Program-made: the position numbers and the translations under genes | Part shown: in pieces, positions 16,935-26,387 of the stretch | Layout of the letters: each line of letters begins with the position of its first letter | Position numbering within the stretch: the stretch's first letter is position 1 | Assembly: GCF_007859935.1 (NCBI RefSeq) | Contig: NZ_SJPO01000003.1 | Location: 206,827-270,826 of the forward strand | Length of the DNA stretch: 64,000 bases | DNA from: Posidoniimonas polymericola | GTDB lineage: Bacteria; Planctomycetota; Planctomycetia; Pirellulales; Lacipirellulaceae | Direction: 5' to 3' | The notes under the pieces: model-generated | Databases searched by the model: none | What the model was told of the DNA's origin: nothing | What the model saw: the letters and a program-made list of their open reading frames with translations, nothing else

Positions 16935-18164
16935 ATGAAACTTGGCATCCTTTCCCGCAACCGCAACTGCTACAGCACCCGCCGGCTCCGCGAGGCCGCG
17001 GTGAGCCGCGGTCACGACGTGAAGGTGCTCGACACGCTGAAGTTCTCGATCGACCTGGAACAGGGCGAGCCCGACCTGTTCTTCCGCTCCAAGCAGCTCA
17101 GCCACTACGACGCCGTGCTCCCGCGGATCGGGGCCTCGATCACCTACTTCGGCACCGCGTTGGTGCGGCAGTTCGAGCAGATGGACGTCTTCTCCGCCAA
17201 CTCGTCGGCCGGCATCACCGCCTCGCGAGACAAGCTGCGGACGATGCAGGTGCTCAGCCGCCATCAGCTCGGCATGCCGGCCACCACGTTCGTACGCGAC
17301 CGCAAGGACATCCTGCCGGCAATCGAACGCATCGGCGGCGCCCCGGTGGTGATCAAGCTGCTCGAGGGGACGCAGGGCGTCGGCGTGATCTTGGCCGAGA
17401 GCGTCAAGGTCGCCGAGGCCATCATCGAGACCCTGCAGTCCACGCAGCAGAACGTGCTGGTGCAGAAATTCGTCAAAGAAAGCAAGGGCAAGGACATCCG
17501 CGCGTTCGTCGTCGGCGACCGCGTGATCGGCGCGATGCGTCGCGTCGCCCAGGGTACCGAGTTCCGCAGCAACGTCCACCGCGGCGGCAAGACCGAGCCG
17601 GTCGACCTCGACGAGAACTTCTGCGAGACCGCCGTCCGCGCCGCTCAGATCCTCGGCCTCCGGATCGCCGGCGTCGATATGCTGGAGTCGACCAGCGGGC
17701 CGCAGATCATGGAGGTCAACTCCTCGCCCGGCCTGGAGGGGATCGAGCTCTGCACGCAGCTCGACATCGCTGGTGCGATCGTTGACTACATCGCCGCCCA
17801 GGTCGACTTCCGCGAGATCGACCTCCGCCAGCGGCTGACCGTTAGCCGCGGGTACGGCGTCTCGGAGATCCACGTGCCGGAGGGCTCCGAGTTCGTTGGC
17901 AAGTCGATCGACGAGTCCGGCTTGCCCGAACGCGACATCAACGTGCTGACGCTCTACCGCGGCACCACCGTGATCCCGAACCCGCGGCTCAAGCGGACCC
18001 TCGAGCCGGGCGACCGGATGCTCTGCTTTGGCAAGCTCGAGCAGATGCGGTCGATGATCCCCGATCGGGTCCGCAAGAAGCGGCGCCCCAAGGTTGGCGA
18101 GCTGCCCGAGACCGAGGTCGTGCACGATGCCGAGCAGCGCGCGGCCGAGTCGGCCGGCGAGTAG
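16935..18164 (+). CDS. rimK: RimK-type glutamate ligase fused to a TrkA-C domain
   Basis: A 409-residue ATP-grasp ligase. RimK adds glutamate residues to the C-terminus of ribosomal protein S6. Residues 1-~300 match the whole ~300-residue RimK: KLGILSRN start, ATP-grasp core with KLLEGTQGVGV, metal-binding IMEVNSSPGLEG. An extra part (~310-375) reads as an RCK/TrkA-C domain: SEIHVPEGSEFVGKSI, then VIPNPRLKRTLEPGDRMLCFG. TrkA-C domains bind small ligands, including cyclic dinucleotides in other proteins. The fusion suggests ligand control of the ligase. A charged tail ends the protein. rimB lies 54 bp upstream. Confidence 0.93.
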   Translation: MKLGILSRNRNCYSTRRLREAAVSRGHDVKVLDTLKFSIDLEQGEPDLFFRSKQLSHYDAVLPRIGASITYFGTALVRQFEQMDVFSANSSAGITASRDKLRTMQVLSRHQLGMPATTFVRDRKDILPAIERIGGAPVVIKLLEGTQGVGVILAESVKVAEAIIETLQSTQQNVLVQKFVKESKGKDIRAFVVGDRVIGAMRRVAQGTEFRSNVHRGGKTEPVDLDENFCETAVRAAQILGLRIAGVDMLESTSGPQIMEVNSSPGLEGIELCTQLDIAGAIVDYIAAQVDFREIDLRQRLTVSRGYGVSEIHVPEGSEFVGKSIDESGLPERDINVLTLYRGTTVIPNPRLKRTLEPGDRMLCFGKLEQMRSMIPDRVRKKRRPKVGELPETEVVHDAEQRAAESAGE

Positions 18165-18166
18165 CT

Positions 18167-18659
18167 TTGGCCACGATCAAAATCAGCCCAGAACGGGCCA
18201 GCGAAACTCGACGATAGGATCAACCAGGCATACGCCTACCTGCGTGTCCGTGGAGCCGCCGAGGCGATCGACTTCTACGGCCGAGCATTCGGCGCGGTTG
18301 AGAGTTTCCGACTGTCGGAGCCTTCGGGCAGGGTCGGTCACGCCGAACTCAGGTTTGGCGATCACACGATCATGCTCTCAGACGAGTACCCAGAGTACGG
18401 CGTCCACGGGCCGCAGGCGTTCGGCGGGACCGGCTCGTCGGTGCACCTGCATGTCGACGACGTCGACGCGTTGTCCGCCCAGGCGGTGGCCGCCGGGGCG
18501 ACCCTGCTCATGGAGCCAGCAGACCAGTTTTACGGCGAGCGGTCGGCCAAGCTGCTTGACCCATTCGGGCACGAGTGGCTGCTGGGATCCCCCATTGAGG
18601 ACGTGTCGCCCGAGGAGATGCAGCGCCGCTTCGACGAGATGTGCGGCGGCGGACAGTAG
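18167..18659 (+). pseudogene. VOC/glyoxalase-family protein with an N-terminal frameshift
   Basis: From about 18203 to the TAG at 18657 one frame encodes a PhnB-like VOC protein: INQAYAYLRVRGAAEAIDFY, then VGHAELRFGDHTIMLSDE and FGHEWLLGSP. This frame has no start codon between the rimK stop and the domain. The overlapping frame starts with TTG at 18167 and reads MATIKISPERAS before stopping at 18215-18217. Removing one base (the A at 18200) joins the two into a natural N-terminus. So the gene is either broken by a +1 insertion or misread in the assembly. The domain keeps its metal-side residues, so a recent event or sequencing error is likely. Confidence 0.7.
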
Positions 18660-18666
18660 CCGACCT

Positions 18667-20280
18667 TCATTCAGCGGCGGACGGCTTGCGGAGCGTCCGC
18701 CCGGCGTCGGTCTTCACGAGCTGGCCGTCGTCGATGGCCAGTTCGCCGTTGACCAGCAGCCACCGCACGCCGGTGGAGTTCTCGGTGGGCGACTCGAAGG
18801 TCGCGTGGTCGCGGAACGTCGCGGCGTCCAGCACCACGATGTCGGCCGCCAGCCCCTCCCGCAGGTAGCCCCGGTCCTCCATCCCGAGGATGTCGGCCGG
18901 CAGGCCGCTGGCGCTGCGGACCGCCCGGGCTAGCGAGACCACGCCCTCCTCGGCGGCGTAGCGCCCGATCTTCCGCGGGAACGTCCCGAAGCTCCGCGGG
19001 TGGGGCTTGGTCCCGTCGGGCACTTTGACGCTGCCGTCCGAGGCGGTCGCGACCCACGGCAGCGACATCACCCAGCGGACGTCGCGCTCGTCCATGCTGA
19101 AGCTGACGCCGGCCTCCTCGCCGGCGCGGACTACGTCGATCGCTACGTCTACTGCCGCGCGGCCCTCTTCCTTGGCGATGTCGCGGATCATGCGCCCGAC
19201 GTACTTCGGCAGGCTAGGGCAGTCGGCGACCATGATGCCGCCGCGGGCCTCGAGCAGGTCCTGCATGATCGGCCGCAGCCGGGCCAGCTGCGCCGGGTCG
19301 CCCAGCCGGTCGGTCAGATCCTGGCGGCTCCCCTCGCGTTCCTCGTCGGGCAGCAGCATCGCCGCAACCGAAGTGCTGCTCGCCGCGTAGGGGTACTGGT
19401 CGGCCGTGACGGTGAGCCCCTCGTCCTGCGCCCGGGCGATGACCTCGGCCGCGGCCCGGACCTTGCCCCAGTTGCGCCGCTTGCTCGCCTTAAAGTGCGA
19501 GACGTGCACCGCCGCGCCCGACAGGCGGCCGATACGCAGCGCCTCCTCGACCGACTCGACCAGCTCGTCCCCCTCGTCGCGGATGTGGCTGGCGTAGATG
19601 CCGCCGAACTCGGCGACGACCTCCGCGAGCTTGGCGATCTCCTCGGCATCGGCGTAGGCCGAGGGGACGTACTGCAGGCCGGTGCTCATGCCCCAGGCGC
19701 CCGCCTCCATCCCCTGGCGGACGAGCGCCCGCATCCGCTCGACCTCGTCCCCCTCGGCCGGGCGGCGCTTGGCACCTATCACGCTGGACCTCACCGCGCC
19801 CTGCGGGACCAGGTGAGCCACGTTGACGCCCGCGGGCCGCTCGTCCAGCTCGTGGTAGTAGGCCGCGACGTCCAGCGCCCCGCCGCCGCAGTTGCCGGTG
19901 ACCAGCGTAGTGCAGCCCTGGGTCAAGTAGAAGGCAGACTCGCGGGTTTGGTCGGCAAGGATGCGTGGGACGCGGGACGAGTCTTCATCGTCCGACTCGA
20001 TGGTTTGGTCGCTGTGGTTGTGCAGGTCGATGAACCCGGGAGCAACGACGAGACCCTGGCAGTCGATCGTGTGGCCGATCTTGCCAGGTTCGAAGCGTCC
20101 CACTGCGACGATGCGGTCGCCCCGCACTGCGACGTCGCCGACCTCGGGTTCGGCGTCCACGCCCGTGCAGAGCGTGCCCCCCTTGAGCAAGAGGTCGGCG
20201 TCGACCGGCTTGGCCAGTGAGTTGCTCGCAGCGGCTCCTACGAGCAGCAGCGCGGCGAGGCGTAGTAGGCGGCTGTCCAT
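18667..20280 (-). CDS. Exported N-acyl-D-amino-acid deacylase (D-aminoacylase)
   Basis: A 537-residue amidohydrolase-superfamily enzyme that removes acyl groups from D-amino acids. A signal peptide (LLRLAALLLVGAAASNSLA) directs export. The metal motif is GFIDLHNHSDQ, and later come CTTLVTGNCGG, YASHIRDEGD, VHVSHFKAS, ADQYPY and VATASDG, all typical of D-aminoacylases. ATG 20280 is preceded by AGGGAG at a good distance, and longer upstream readings overlap the bestrophin gene in antisense-like sequence. It may recycle D-amino acid derivatives from cell-wall material. Its stop lies 7 bp from that of the convergent VOC gene. Confidence 0.92.
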   Translation of the reverse strand: MDSRLLRLAALLLVGAAASNSLAKPVDADLLLKGGTLCTGVDAEPEVGDVAVRGDRIVAVGRFEPGKIGHTIDCQGLVVAPGFIDLHNHSDQTIESDDEDSSRVPRILADQTRESAFYLTQGCTTLVTGNCGGGALDVAAYYHELDERPAGVNVAHLVPQGAVRSSVIGAKRRPAEGDEVERMRALVRQGMEAGAWGMSTGLQYVPSAYADAEEIAKLAEVVAEFGGIYASHIRDEGDELVESVEEALRIGRLSGAAVHVSHFKASKRRNWGKVRAAAEVIARAQDEGLTVTADQYPYAASSTSVAAMLLPDEEREGSRQDLTDRLGDPAQLARLRPIMQDLLEARGGIMVADCPSLPKYVGRMIRDIAKEEGRAAVDVAIDVVRAGEEAGVSFSMDERDVRWVMSLPWVATASDGSVKVPDGTKPHPRSFGTFPRKIGRYAAEEGVVSLARAVRSASGLPADILGMEDRGYLREGLAADIVVLDAATFRDHATFESPTENSTGVRWLLVNGELAIDDGQLVKTDAGRTLRKPSAAE

Positions 20281-20414
20281 CAGATCGACTCCCTGCGGTT
20301 GGTTGCTGGTCCTGTCAGCCCAGGATAGCGGAACCGGCGTCGCAAAGGCGCACGCTGCGCGACCCCGTGACGAGGCTGCGCAGAAAAGCGACCCGCAGCC
20401 GTCGACCCGCCCGT

Positions 20415-21371
20415 CTAGAACACCACGCCCTCGACCGGCGGCGGCTTGATCGGCAGGTTCTCGTCGCCGATCATCTCTTTGAGGTTTTCTTCGATGGTCA
20501 GGCTGATGGCGGTCAGCGGCGTGTCGTCGGGGCGGTTCTCGAACGGGTCCTCGGTCCGCTCGCCGATCTGGTCGAGCGAGAGGAACACGAAGTTGATCAG
20601 CAGCGACAGCGGGATGTTGAACAGCCCGAGGTCCTCGATGAACGCGAACGGCACCAGCGTGCCGTGCAGAAAGACGAACACCCGGGAGAAGAAGCTGTAG
20701 GGCCGCGGGAACGGCGTGTTCTTGATCCGTTCGCTCATGCCCTGGTGGTTGTGGAACTCGTTGAGGGTCTCGCCGAGCCGCACGTAGCGGTAGTCCGACA
20801 GCCAGCCGCGCTCGTAGCCGTGCTTGAGATCCCGGCCCTGGTTCATCAGCAGATAGTTCGGCGCGTTCCGTTTGTGCACGACCTCGTCGAATTCGTCCTC
20901 GGTGAGGAACGGCCTGATCTCGTCGAAGTGGTTGAGGGTCTCGAACAGCTCCTCCTCGATCTCGTTGTAGGGGTGCCGCTCGCGGAGGTTGACCCGCAAC
21001 GCGTGCACGAAGGCGATGTGGCGGTAGACCAGCGAGCGCTGCCAGTTCCACATCTCCTCGGGCTCGTCGCCGACGGGGTCGACGGCGAGCGTCATCACCT
21101 CGCGGCCCCACGCCCGGCTGTAGTTGACCAGCATGCCCCAGATCTTGCGGGCCTCCCACCAGCGGTCGTACGCGCTGTTGTTCTTGAAGCCGAGGAAGAT
21201 GGCCAGCGCCGTGCTGAGGGTGGCGATCGCGTTGAACGGCACCGTGAGCCGCTCCATGTCAAACTTGTGGTGCAGCACGTAGGCGACTACCGACAGCACC
21301 GCGAAGTACAGCATGCTCTTCCACGTGTAGAAGAGGACGTGTCGCCACTTGATGCTCCTGGAAACAATCAT
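20415..21371 (-). CDS. Bestrophin/UPF0187-family ion channel protein
   Basis: A 318-residue membrane protein of the bestrophin family (anion or cation channels forming pentamers). Seen: first helices FYTWKSMLYFAVLSVVAYVL, then ALAIFLGFKNNSAYDRWWEARKIWG, the family's hallmark segment, and a C-terminal pair of helices around FAFIEDLGLFNIPLSLLINF followed by DPFENRPDDTPL. ATG 21371 is used because the family begins just before the first helix; upstream residues are Pro/Arg-rich. Ion selectivity cannot be read. Confidence 0.9.
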   Translation of the reverse strand: MIVSRSIKWRHVLFYTWKSMLYFAVLSVVAYVLHHKFDMERLTVPFNAIATLSTALAIFLGFKNNSAYDRWWEARKIWGMLVNYSRAWGREVMTLAVDPVGDEPEEMWNWQRSLVYRHIAFVHALRVNLRERHPYNEIEEELFETLNHFDEIRPFLTEDEFDEVVHKRNAPNYLLMNQGRDLKHGYERGWLSDYRYVRLGETLNEFHNHQGMSERIKNTPFPRPYSFFSRVFVFLHGTLVPFAFIEDLGLFNIPLSLLINFVFLSLDQIGERTEDPFENRPDDTPLTAISLTIEENLKEMIGDENLPIKPPPVEGVVF

Positions 21372-21649
21372 TGCGCAGGGGGGCCGTGAGGGGCATGCGG
21401 GGGCTGGAAGGGACGCGTCAGCCGTAGCGGGGTAGGGCGGGGCTCGGTAGCGCCGCGTCCTTATCATGTCCGCGGGCAGGGGGCGACGCAACGCCCGTCG
21501 CGGCGCGTGCTCGGCGATGCGCGGCAAGCGAAAGGTGCAGAGCCGAGTCGGCTCGCTGACGAGACTGTCCCCCGGCTAGCAGCGTCGTCGAGGCCGGGGC
21601 GAGAATCTTGCGGACAGCTCGGTAGGGTGGGTAAGCCCACCGTCGCTGG

Positions 21650-22777
21650 CTACTCTACGACGACCTCTCCGTCCAAGCGGTTTGCCTGGTAGCGATGCAC
21701 CAGCGGGTCGATGTCGTAGTTGACGGTCTGGACCGAACCGTCGCAGTAGACCATGTTGAGTCCCCCAGAGTGGGCGCTGCCGAAGGCAACCAGTGCTCGG
21801 GTTGGGTCTTCGGCACTGGGGGCGTCTTGAGCGGGCTGCCAAGAGTCTTGAGTGGCGCCGGAGTAAGCCGAAAGAGCGCCAGGCTTATAAGCGACCCGCT
21901 GGTTGTCCCACTCGTACCCGCAGTACATCGATTGGTTGTCGCCGTAGCGTCCGTTGTTGGTGACGGTTGTGTTGCCGTCGTGCGCGTCGGTGGGGACGTA
22001 CTTCTCGCCGATCAGGTAGGTGTTCGAAGTGCCGTCGGACACTTGACGCATTTTGACCTCGCTCCGGAAGCCGATCACACCGGTCTGAAAGTCCTTGTTC
22101 TCGCTCCTGCCGCGTGCAGTAACCACGAACTGCTGGGTCGTTTTGGGCCACTGGAAGTCCGCGGCGTCGGCAAGCGAGCCGGGCACAGGCGTGATGTCGT
22201 TGCTGCCGAATCCGTCTTGAGCGTGCCGGAAGGAGTCGCCGCTGTTGCCGGCGTAGTCGCCCAACGCGACTGGTTGACCGCTGACGAAGTTGTATTCGGA
22301 GGCCCGTGCGCCGGCTTGCGTGCCCATAAAGGTTGTCCGCCGGCTTGGGCAATTGAAGGTGTCGATCGGCGAGGCGATCAGCTGAAGAATGGCCTGTTGC
22401 CAATCCCTGCTGCCTACAACTGCATTCCTGCCAAGGTCACGCAGGGAGTTTTCTTCCAGGTAACTAAAGACGCCGTAGTACCAGCTGCCTGGCTGATCCT
22501 TGCCGTACCCGCGGGTCGGATCCGGATAGAAGAGTCCGCCCCACCCACCGGAGGGGAAGTAGCCGTGCGTGTCTTCGTGTAGCAGCGAAGCCAAGCCCAT
22601 CTGCTTGAGCTGGTTCTTGCACTGGGTCCGGCGGGCCGCTTCGCGGGCCGACTGCACGGCCGGCAGCAGCAGAGCGATCAAGATGCCGATGATGGCGATT
22701 ACCACCAGCAGCTCGACGAGCGTGAAACCCCGGTTGGAGGTGGGGGGGGCCTGTATTGCGTTCGACTGGCGAGGCAT
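21650..22777 (-). CDS. DUF1559 protein with type IV pilin-like N-terminus
   Basis: A 375-residue planctomycete-type protein. The prepilin-like signal [18 protein letters not shown] is followed by [20 protein letters not shown], the standard DUF1559 start, and the C-terminus has the conserved [18 protein letters not shown]. Such proteins occur in many copies in planctomycetes and are thought to be exported and processed by a prepilin peptidase. Several paired Cys residues may form disulfides. Start ATG 22777. It lies next to two PEP-CTERM-like proteins on the same strand. Confidence 0.95.
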   Translation of the reverse strand: MPRQSNAIQAPPTSNRGFTLVELLVVIAIIGILIALLLPAVQSAREAARRTQCKNQLKQMGLASLLHEDTHGYFPSGGWGGLFYPDPTRGYGKDQPGSWYYGVFSYLEENSLRDLGRNAVVGSRDWQQAILQLIASPIDTFNCPSRRTTFMGTQAGARASEYNFVSGQPVALGDYAGNSGDSFRHAQDGFGSNDITPVPGSLADAADFQWPKTTQQFVVTARGRSENKDFQTGVIGFRSEVKMRQVSDGTSNTYLIGEKYVPTDAHDGNTTVTNNGRYGDNQSMYCGYEWDNQRVAYKPGALSAYSGATQDSWQPAQDAPSAEDPTRALVAFGSAHSGGLNMVYCDGSVQTVNYDIDPLVHRYQANRLDGEVVVE

Positions 22778-23001
22778 AGCGTACGGCCTTCTCTAGCTTC
22801 TGTTGGATAGGCGGCTGTGACGCCGCTTTGTCGAAACCGCGCCTGTTCCCGAGTTCTTCAAGCTAAACGCGAAATCGCGAAGGGAGCAAGGCATTGAATT
22901 CGTTAGAAAATCTTCCGTTTGCGCAAGGCTCTTGGTCTGCAGTGCGGACTTGCGAACCGCTACGCAACACCGAAGCGTCGCAAACCAGCAGAGTCAAAGT
23001 G

Positions 23002-23037
23002 CCGCGCGGGCGCCTCGTATGCGAAGCGCCCGCGCGG
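23002..23037 (-). terminator. Candidate hairpin terminator after the PEP-CTERM-like gene
   Basis: Perfect 12-bp stem CCGCGCGGGCGC / GCGCCCGCGCGG with a 12-base loop, just past the stop of the minus-strand gene at 23068. On the minus strand it is followed only by a short CACTTTG stretch, so the U tract is weak. Confidence 0.5.
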
Positions 23038-23067
23038 GAAGCAATCGGAAATCTACACCGCGACGCC

Positions 23068-24006
23068 CTAAACGCGGCGACGCAGCCCAGCCAGGCAGCC
23101 GGCAACAGCCAGCAGCAGGCCGGCGGTTGGCTCGGGGATCGCCGAGACAACCACGTTGTCGATCAGGCCAAACGTCAAGTCGGGACGCGACGTGACCGAG
23201 CTGAACAGGTCGGCGTAGTACAGGCCGATGTTGCCGTCGCTGGTGTACGGCTCGTCGATCACGATAACCGTCCGGCGGTCGCCATTGGGCTTCTCGAGCA
23301 CGACCGTCGACAGGCCGTTGTTGGTGTTGACCTCGAAGGTGACCCACTGGAAGCCAGGGCTGCCGGCGACACCCGCCGGGTCGTCGACCTGGAACTGGCC
23401 GGCCGGCGGCGAGACGCCGGGCAGGAAGTTGGAGTAGTGCGGATTAAATCCGTTGCGATCGCCCGCGACATACTCGGTCGCGGCGAGGAACGTGCCGTCG
23501 GCAAACGCCCGCCAGTCGCTGCCCGAGCCGCCGTCGCCGGTGGCGATGATCTGGGCTCCGGCGCCGATGTCGGCGGACGCGTTGTCGTAGCCGATGCCGC
23601 CGCCGATGAATTCGGTGGTGCCGGCCGAGCCGCCATTGATGCGTTCGTCGGCGTCGTAGTTCATCCAGACGTCAAAGCGGAGCTGGTAGTTTCCGCTGAA
23701 GCTCTGACCGGTGGGGTACAGGGTGAAGCCGCTGGCGGCGCCGCCGGCCAGGTTGGCCTCGAGCTTCACTCCACTGGTGGCGGTGTCGCCGACCTGGGAG
23801 TTGGGCGCCTCGGGGATGAAGTCGGCGCTGTAGTCGTAGCCAAAGGTGACGGCGTAGTCGCCGGCCGAGGCGGCCGAACCAAAGGCGTTGAAGCCCCAGC
23901 CCGACGCCGACGCCATCTCATTGCTGTACAACGCGGCCGCGCTGGCCGGCGTCGCAGCAAGGGCCAGCACTAGCAGTGCGAAGCCCTTCAGAAAGTTGCT
24001 CGTCAT
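23068..24006 (-). CDS. Exported protein with PEP-CTERM-like sorting signal
   Basis: A 312-residue secreted protein. N-terminal signal peptide (FLKGFALLVLALAATPASAA); the body is Gly/Ala/Asn-rich with beta-strand pattern, resembling a lectin- or laminin G-like sandwich (WVTFEVNTN, RFDVWMNYDADE); the end is IPEPTAGLLLAVAGCLAGLRRR, a PEP motif, hydrophobic helix and Arg cluster. PEP-CTERM proteins are handled by an exosortase and often go with exopolysaccharide. ATG 24006 has GGGAGAGAA upstream. Follows the dockerin gene by 56 bp and is probably co-transcribed. Confidence 0.85.
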   Translation of the reverse strand: MTSNFLKGFALLVLALAATPASAAALYSNEMASASGWGFNAFGSAASAGDYAVTFGYDYSADFIPEAPNSQVGDTATSGVKLEANLAGGAASGFTLYPTGQSFSGNYQLRFDVWMNYDADERINGGSAGTTEFIGGGIGYDNASADIGAGAQIIATGDGGSGSDWRAFADGTFLAATEYVAGDRNGFNPHYSNFLPGVSPPAGQFQVDDPAGVAGSPGFQWVTFEVNTNNGLSTVVLEKPNGDRRTVIVIDEPYTSDGNIGLYYADLFSSVTSRPDLTFGLIDNVVVSAIPEPTAGLLLAVAGCLAGLRRRV

Positions 24007-24062
24007 TAGTTCTCTCCCAAAGCATGAAAAACAGAAGTAGTACGCCTGCAAAAGGTGAACGC

Positions 24063-25994
24063 TTAGCGACGCCGCCTCAGGCCGGGCAGCGTCGCCACTA
24101 GGAGCATCGCAATCGCGGTGGGCTCTGGCGTGGTCACGCCGGCGCCGGGGGCCGCGGTCGAGGCGCCGTAGTTGGCGACCCAGATGTTGTAGTCTTCGGA
24201 GTCGACCACGCCGCTGCCGTCGCCATCGGCAGAGAGGTCGCCGTCCCGCCAGAGGGTGTAGTCCGCCGCGTCGACAACGCCGTCGCTATTGTAGTCGCCG
24301 GCCAGACCTGCGCCCGGATCGACGAGGCTGAACAAGCCGTCCGAGGTCGTGACGGCCAGCGTGTTGCCGCCGGGGCTGAAGACCTGCAGCCGGTGCGAGA
24401 CCTCGCTCAGGCTGTACACGTTGCCGGCCGCGTCGAGTGACACACGCGCGATGCGGTCGCGGGCCGACTGCCCGGCGATCGTGATCGATTCAAAGTTGGT
24501 GATGCGGTCGTCGGAGGTGTCGCCAGGGGTGCCGTTGTCGTCGATCTCGATGACCGGCAGCCCGTCCTCGTCGAGCGGGATGACCAAGATACTGCCAGCG
24601 TAATCGCTCTCGGAGCCCAGCACCGGGTTGTCGCCATCCTCCGGGGTGTCGCTTGGCGAGAACTGTTGCCCACGGTGCACGTACATCTTCGTGCCGTCGG
24701 GCGAAATGGTGATCGAGCCAACGGCGCGGAAAATGTCCTGGACGCCTTCTCCGCGAGACAAATCTTCCGGGTTTTCCTGGATGTGCGTCGAGTCATTGCC
24801 GTCGAGGCCGTTGTCGATCGACCACTGCTTCGACGCCCACTCCACCGTCGGAGTAAGCCCGTCCACACCGTCGGCGGAAACAATAATCAGCCCCGACTCG
24901 TTCCCGTGCGTCCGCGACTGGGTCAGGTAGAACTTGTCGAACTGCGGCTCGTAGTGGGCGTCCTTGACAATCCCGTCCAGGTTTCCGTCGTCGTACCAGA
25001 GCACCTCGCCCGTATCGAGCGGCGTCGACGCGATCTCTAGCACCGGGTCGCCGGTGTAGCTGGTGGCGTCCTCGACGTCCCACCGCCAGATGCTGTAGCC
25101 GTCTTGCGAGCCGCAGGTTGGGCAGGGGTCTACTGGTTCGAATGTGTTGCCGTCGATGTCGAGGTCTTCGTCAATCGCCCAGACCTTCAGGTTCTGACCG
25201 ACCACGCCGGTCACCGAAGGCTTGGACTGGATCGAGCCATGCAGTTCGGCGCCGCCGTCGGCTAGCGGGAGGCCCGCTTCGCGGTCCCCGGTCTCGTACG
25301 CAAGCACCAGGCCTCCATTAACCAGGTCCGGCGACGAGTACTTGATGCCGCCGCTCTCGTTCGAGTAGTCCGACGCGATCAGGTTGCCCGCCTCGTCGAG
25401 GGCGATCTGCCACGGCGAAGACCCGCCGTTTTGATCGACCGTCCAATTGCTGGGGACCTTGGCTAGGCTGATATCATCGGGGTCGGTTTGGGCCGCGAAG
25501 CCATTGGCCAAGTCGACTCCAATAAGATTCGCCGAAAGCGAGTAGATGCCGTCCCCCATCGAGCGGGGATAGAGCTGCAGCGTTGGCGGGTTTTGAAACA
25601 CCTGAGGATGAGAGACATACACCGTGCCGAAGTACGGGCTCGACGCGTCCTGGTTGACGACCACACCGGTGGGACGCTGGTAGTAGGTGTGCAGGTTCGA
25701 CTCGTCGCTCAGCTCGGTCCAACCTTCGGCGGCGTCCTTCGCGACCTGGATCTGGAAGTCGCTGAAGCCGGTCATGTCGAACGTGTGTCGACCGGCGGTT
25801 GGGCTGGTCAGAGTGACCGCGTTGCCCGAATCCCGCAGAACGGTGATCGAGTCCGCCGCTTCATTGAGAACGAATTCCCAGGTGTTGCCGCTCGTGTTGA
25901 TCACCTGAGAAGCGTAGGGGACCGCCAGGGCTGGGGTCGAGGCCCCGAGCAGCAGAAGGATCGCCCCCGCGACCGAACATCTTGCACAAGTCAT
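24063..25994 (-). CDS. Exported beta-propeller-like protein with dockerin and PEP-CTERM-like tail
   Basis: A 643-residue secreted protein. Signal peptide ILLLLGASTPALA; a long body with repeated short motifs such as WQIALDEAGNLIASDYS, ISPDGTKMYVHRG and VSLDAAGNVYSLSE, typical of beta-propeller (NHL/SMP-30-like) folds; a dockerin type I pair of calcium loops (~570-620: DYNSDGVVDAADYTLW and DGDGSGVVDSEDYNIW); then TPEPTAIAMLLVATLPGLRRR. One CPTCG motif in the middle might form a disulfide. The dockerin suggests binding to a cohesin-like partner outside the cell; the tail suggests membrane or sortase-like handling. Start ATG 25994. Confidence 0.87.
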   Translation of the reverse strand: MTCARCSVAGAILLLLGASTPALAVPYASQVINTSGNTWEFVLNEAADSITVLRDSGNAVTLTSPTAGRHTFDMTGFSDFQIQVAKDAAEGWTELSDESNLHTYYQRPTGVVVNQDASSPYFGTVYVSHPQVFQNPPTLQLYPRSMGDGIYSLSANLIGVDLANGFAAQTDPDDISLAKVPSNWTVDQNGGSSPWQIALDEAGNLIASDYSNESGGIKYSSPDLVNGGLVLAYETGDREAGLPLADGGAELHGSIQSKPSVTGVVGQNLKVWAIDEDLDIDGNTFEPVDPCPTCGSQDGYSIWRWDVEDATSYTGDPVLEIASTPLDTGEVLWYDDGNLDGIVKDAHYEPQFDKFYLTQSRTHGNESGLIIVSADGVDGLTPTVEWASKQWSIDNGLDGNDSTHIQENPEDLSRGEGVQDIFRAVGSITISPDGTKMYVHRGQQFSPSDTPEDGDNPVLGSESDYAGSILVIPLDEDGLPVIEIDDNGTPGDTSDDRITNFESITIAGQSARDRIARVSLDAAGNVYSLSEVSHRLQVFSPGGNTLAVTTSDGLFSLVDPGAGLAGDYNSDGVVDAADYTLWRDGDLSADGDGSGVVDSEDYNIWVANYGASTAAPGAGVTTPEPTAIAMLLVATLPGLRRRR

Positions 25995-26387
25995 TAAGTC
26001 TTATCCTGGTCAATCAATGATGCCGTCGAGATCATGCCAGGCGGCAAGCCGCAACGCTGGGGTAGATCCCTTCCGCCCATGCTCTGTCCGTACAGGTCCC
26101 AAAATAACAACCAATCGCTAGTCGCTGGCACGGATTTGCGTAGCGTTTTCACCGAGTTGCGCACGCCCCTGCATGGGTGCGGAAGCCCGAGGTATGGGTT
26201 TGCGATAAACCGCTTTTCCGCCCAGGTCTGCCGCTAGAGATCTCTGCCGGCCACGGAGCCGTGACACGCTCGTATTTGCCCCTGAGAATGAAAACTAACT
26301 GTCTCGGCCCCGTGTACGAAGCCGTCGCGTTTGGCCTGCAATGGCGCCAGTGGTGGGGCAAACGGGGGCGCCACGCGGCCGACTCAC
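25995..26387. other. Intergenic region upstream of the dockerin gene
   Basis: No credible gene on either strand. It is less GC-rich than the flanking coding sequence and should hold the minus-strand promoter of the dockerin gene. A weak AGGA lies nine bases before that start. I could not pick out a clear -35/-10 pair. Confidence 0.4.

Noticed and set aside
19000-20220. 406-residue plus-strand frame over the D-aminoacylase
   Set aside because: Antisense to a gene with full amidohydrolase motifs.
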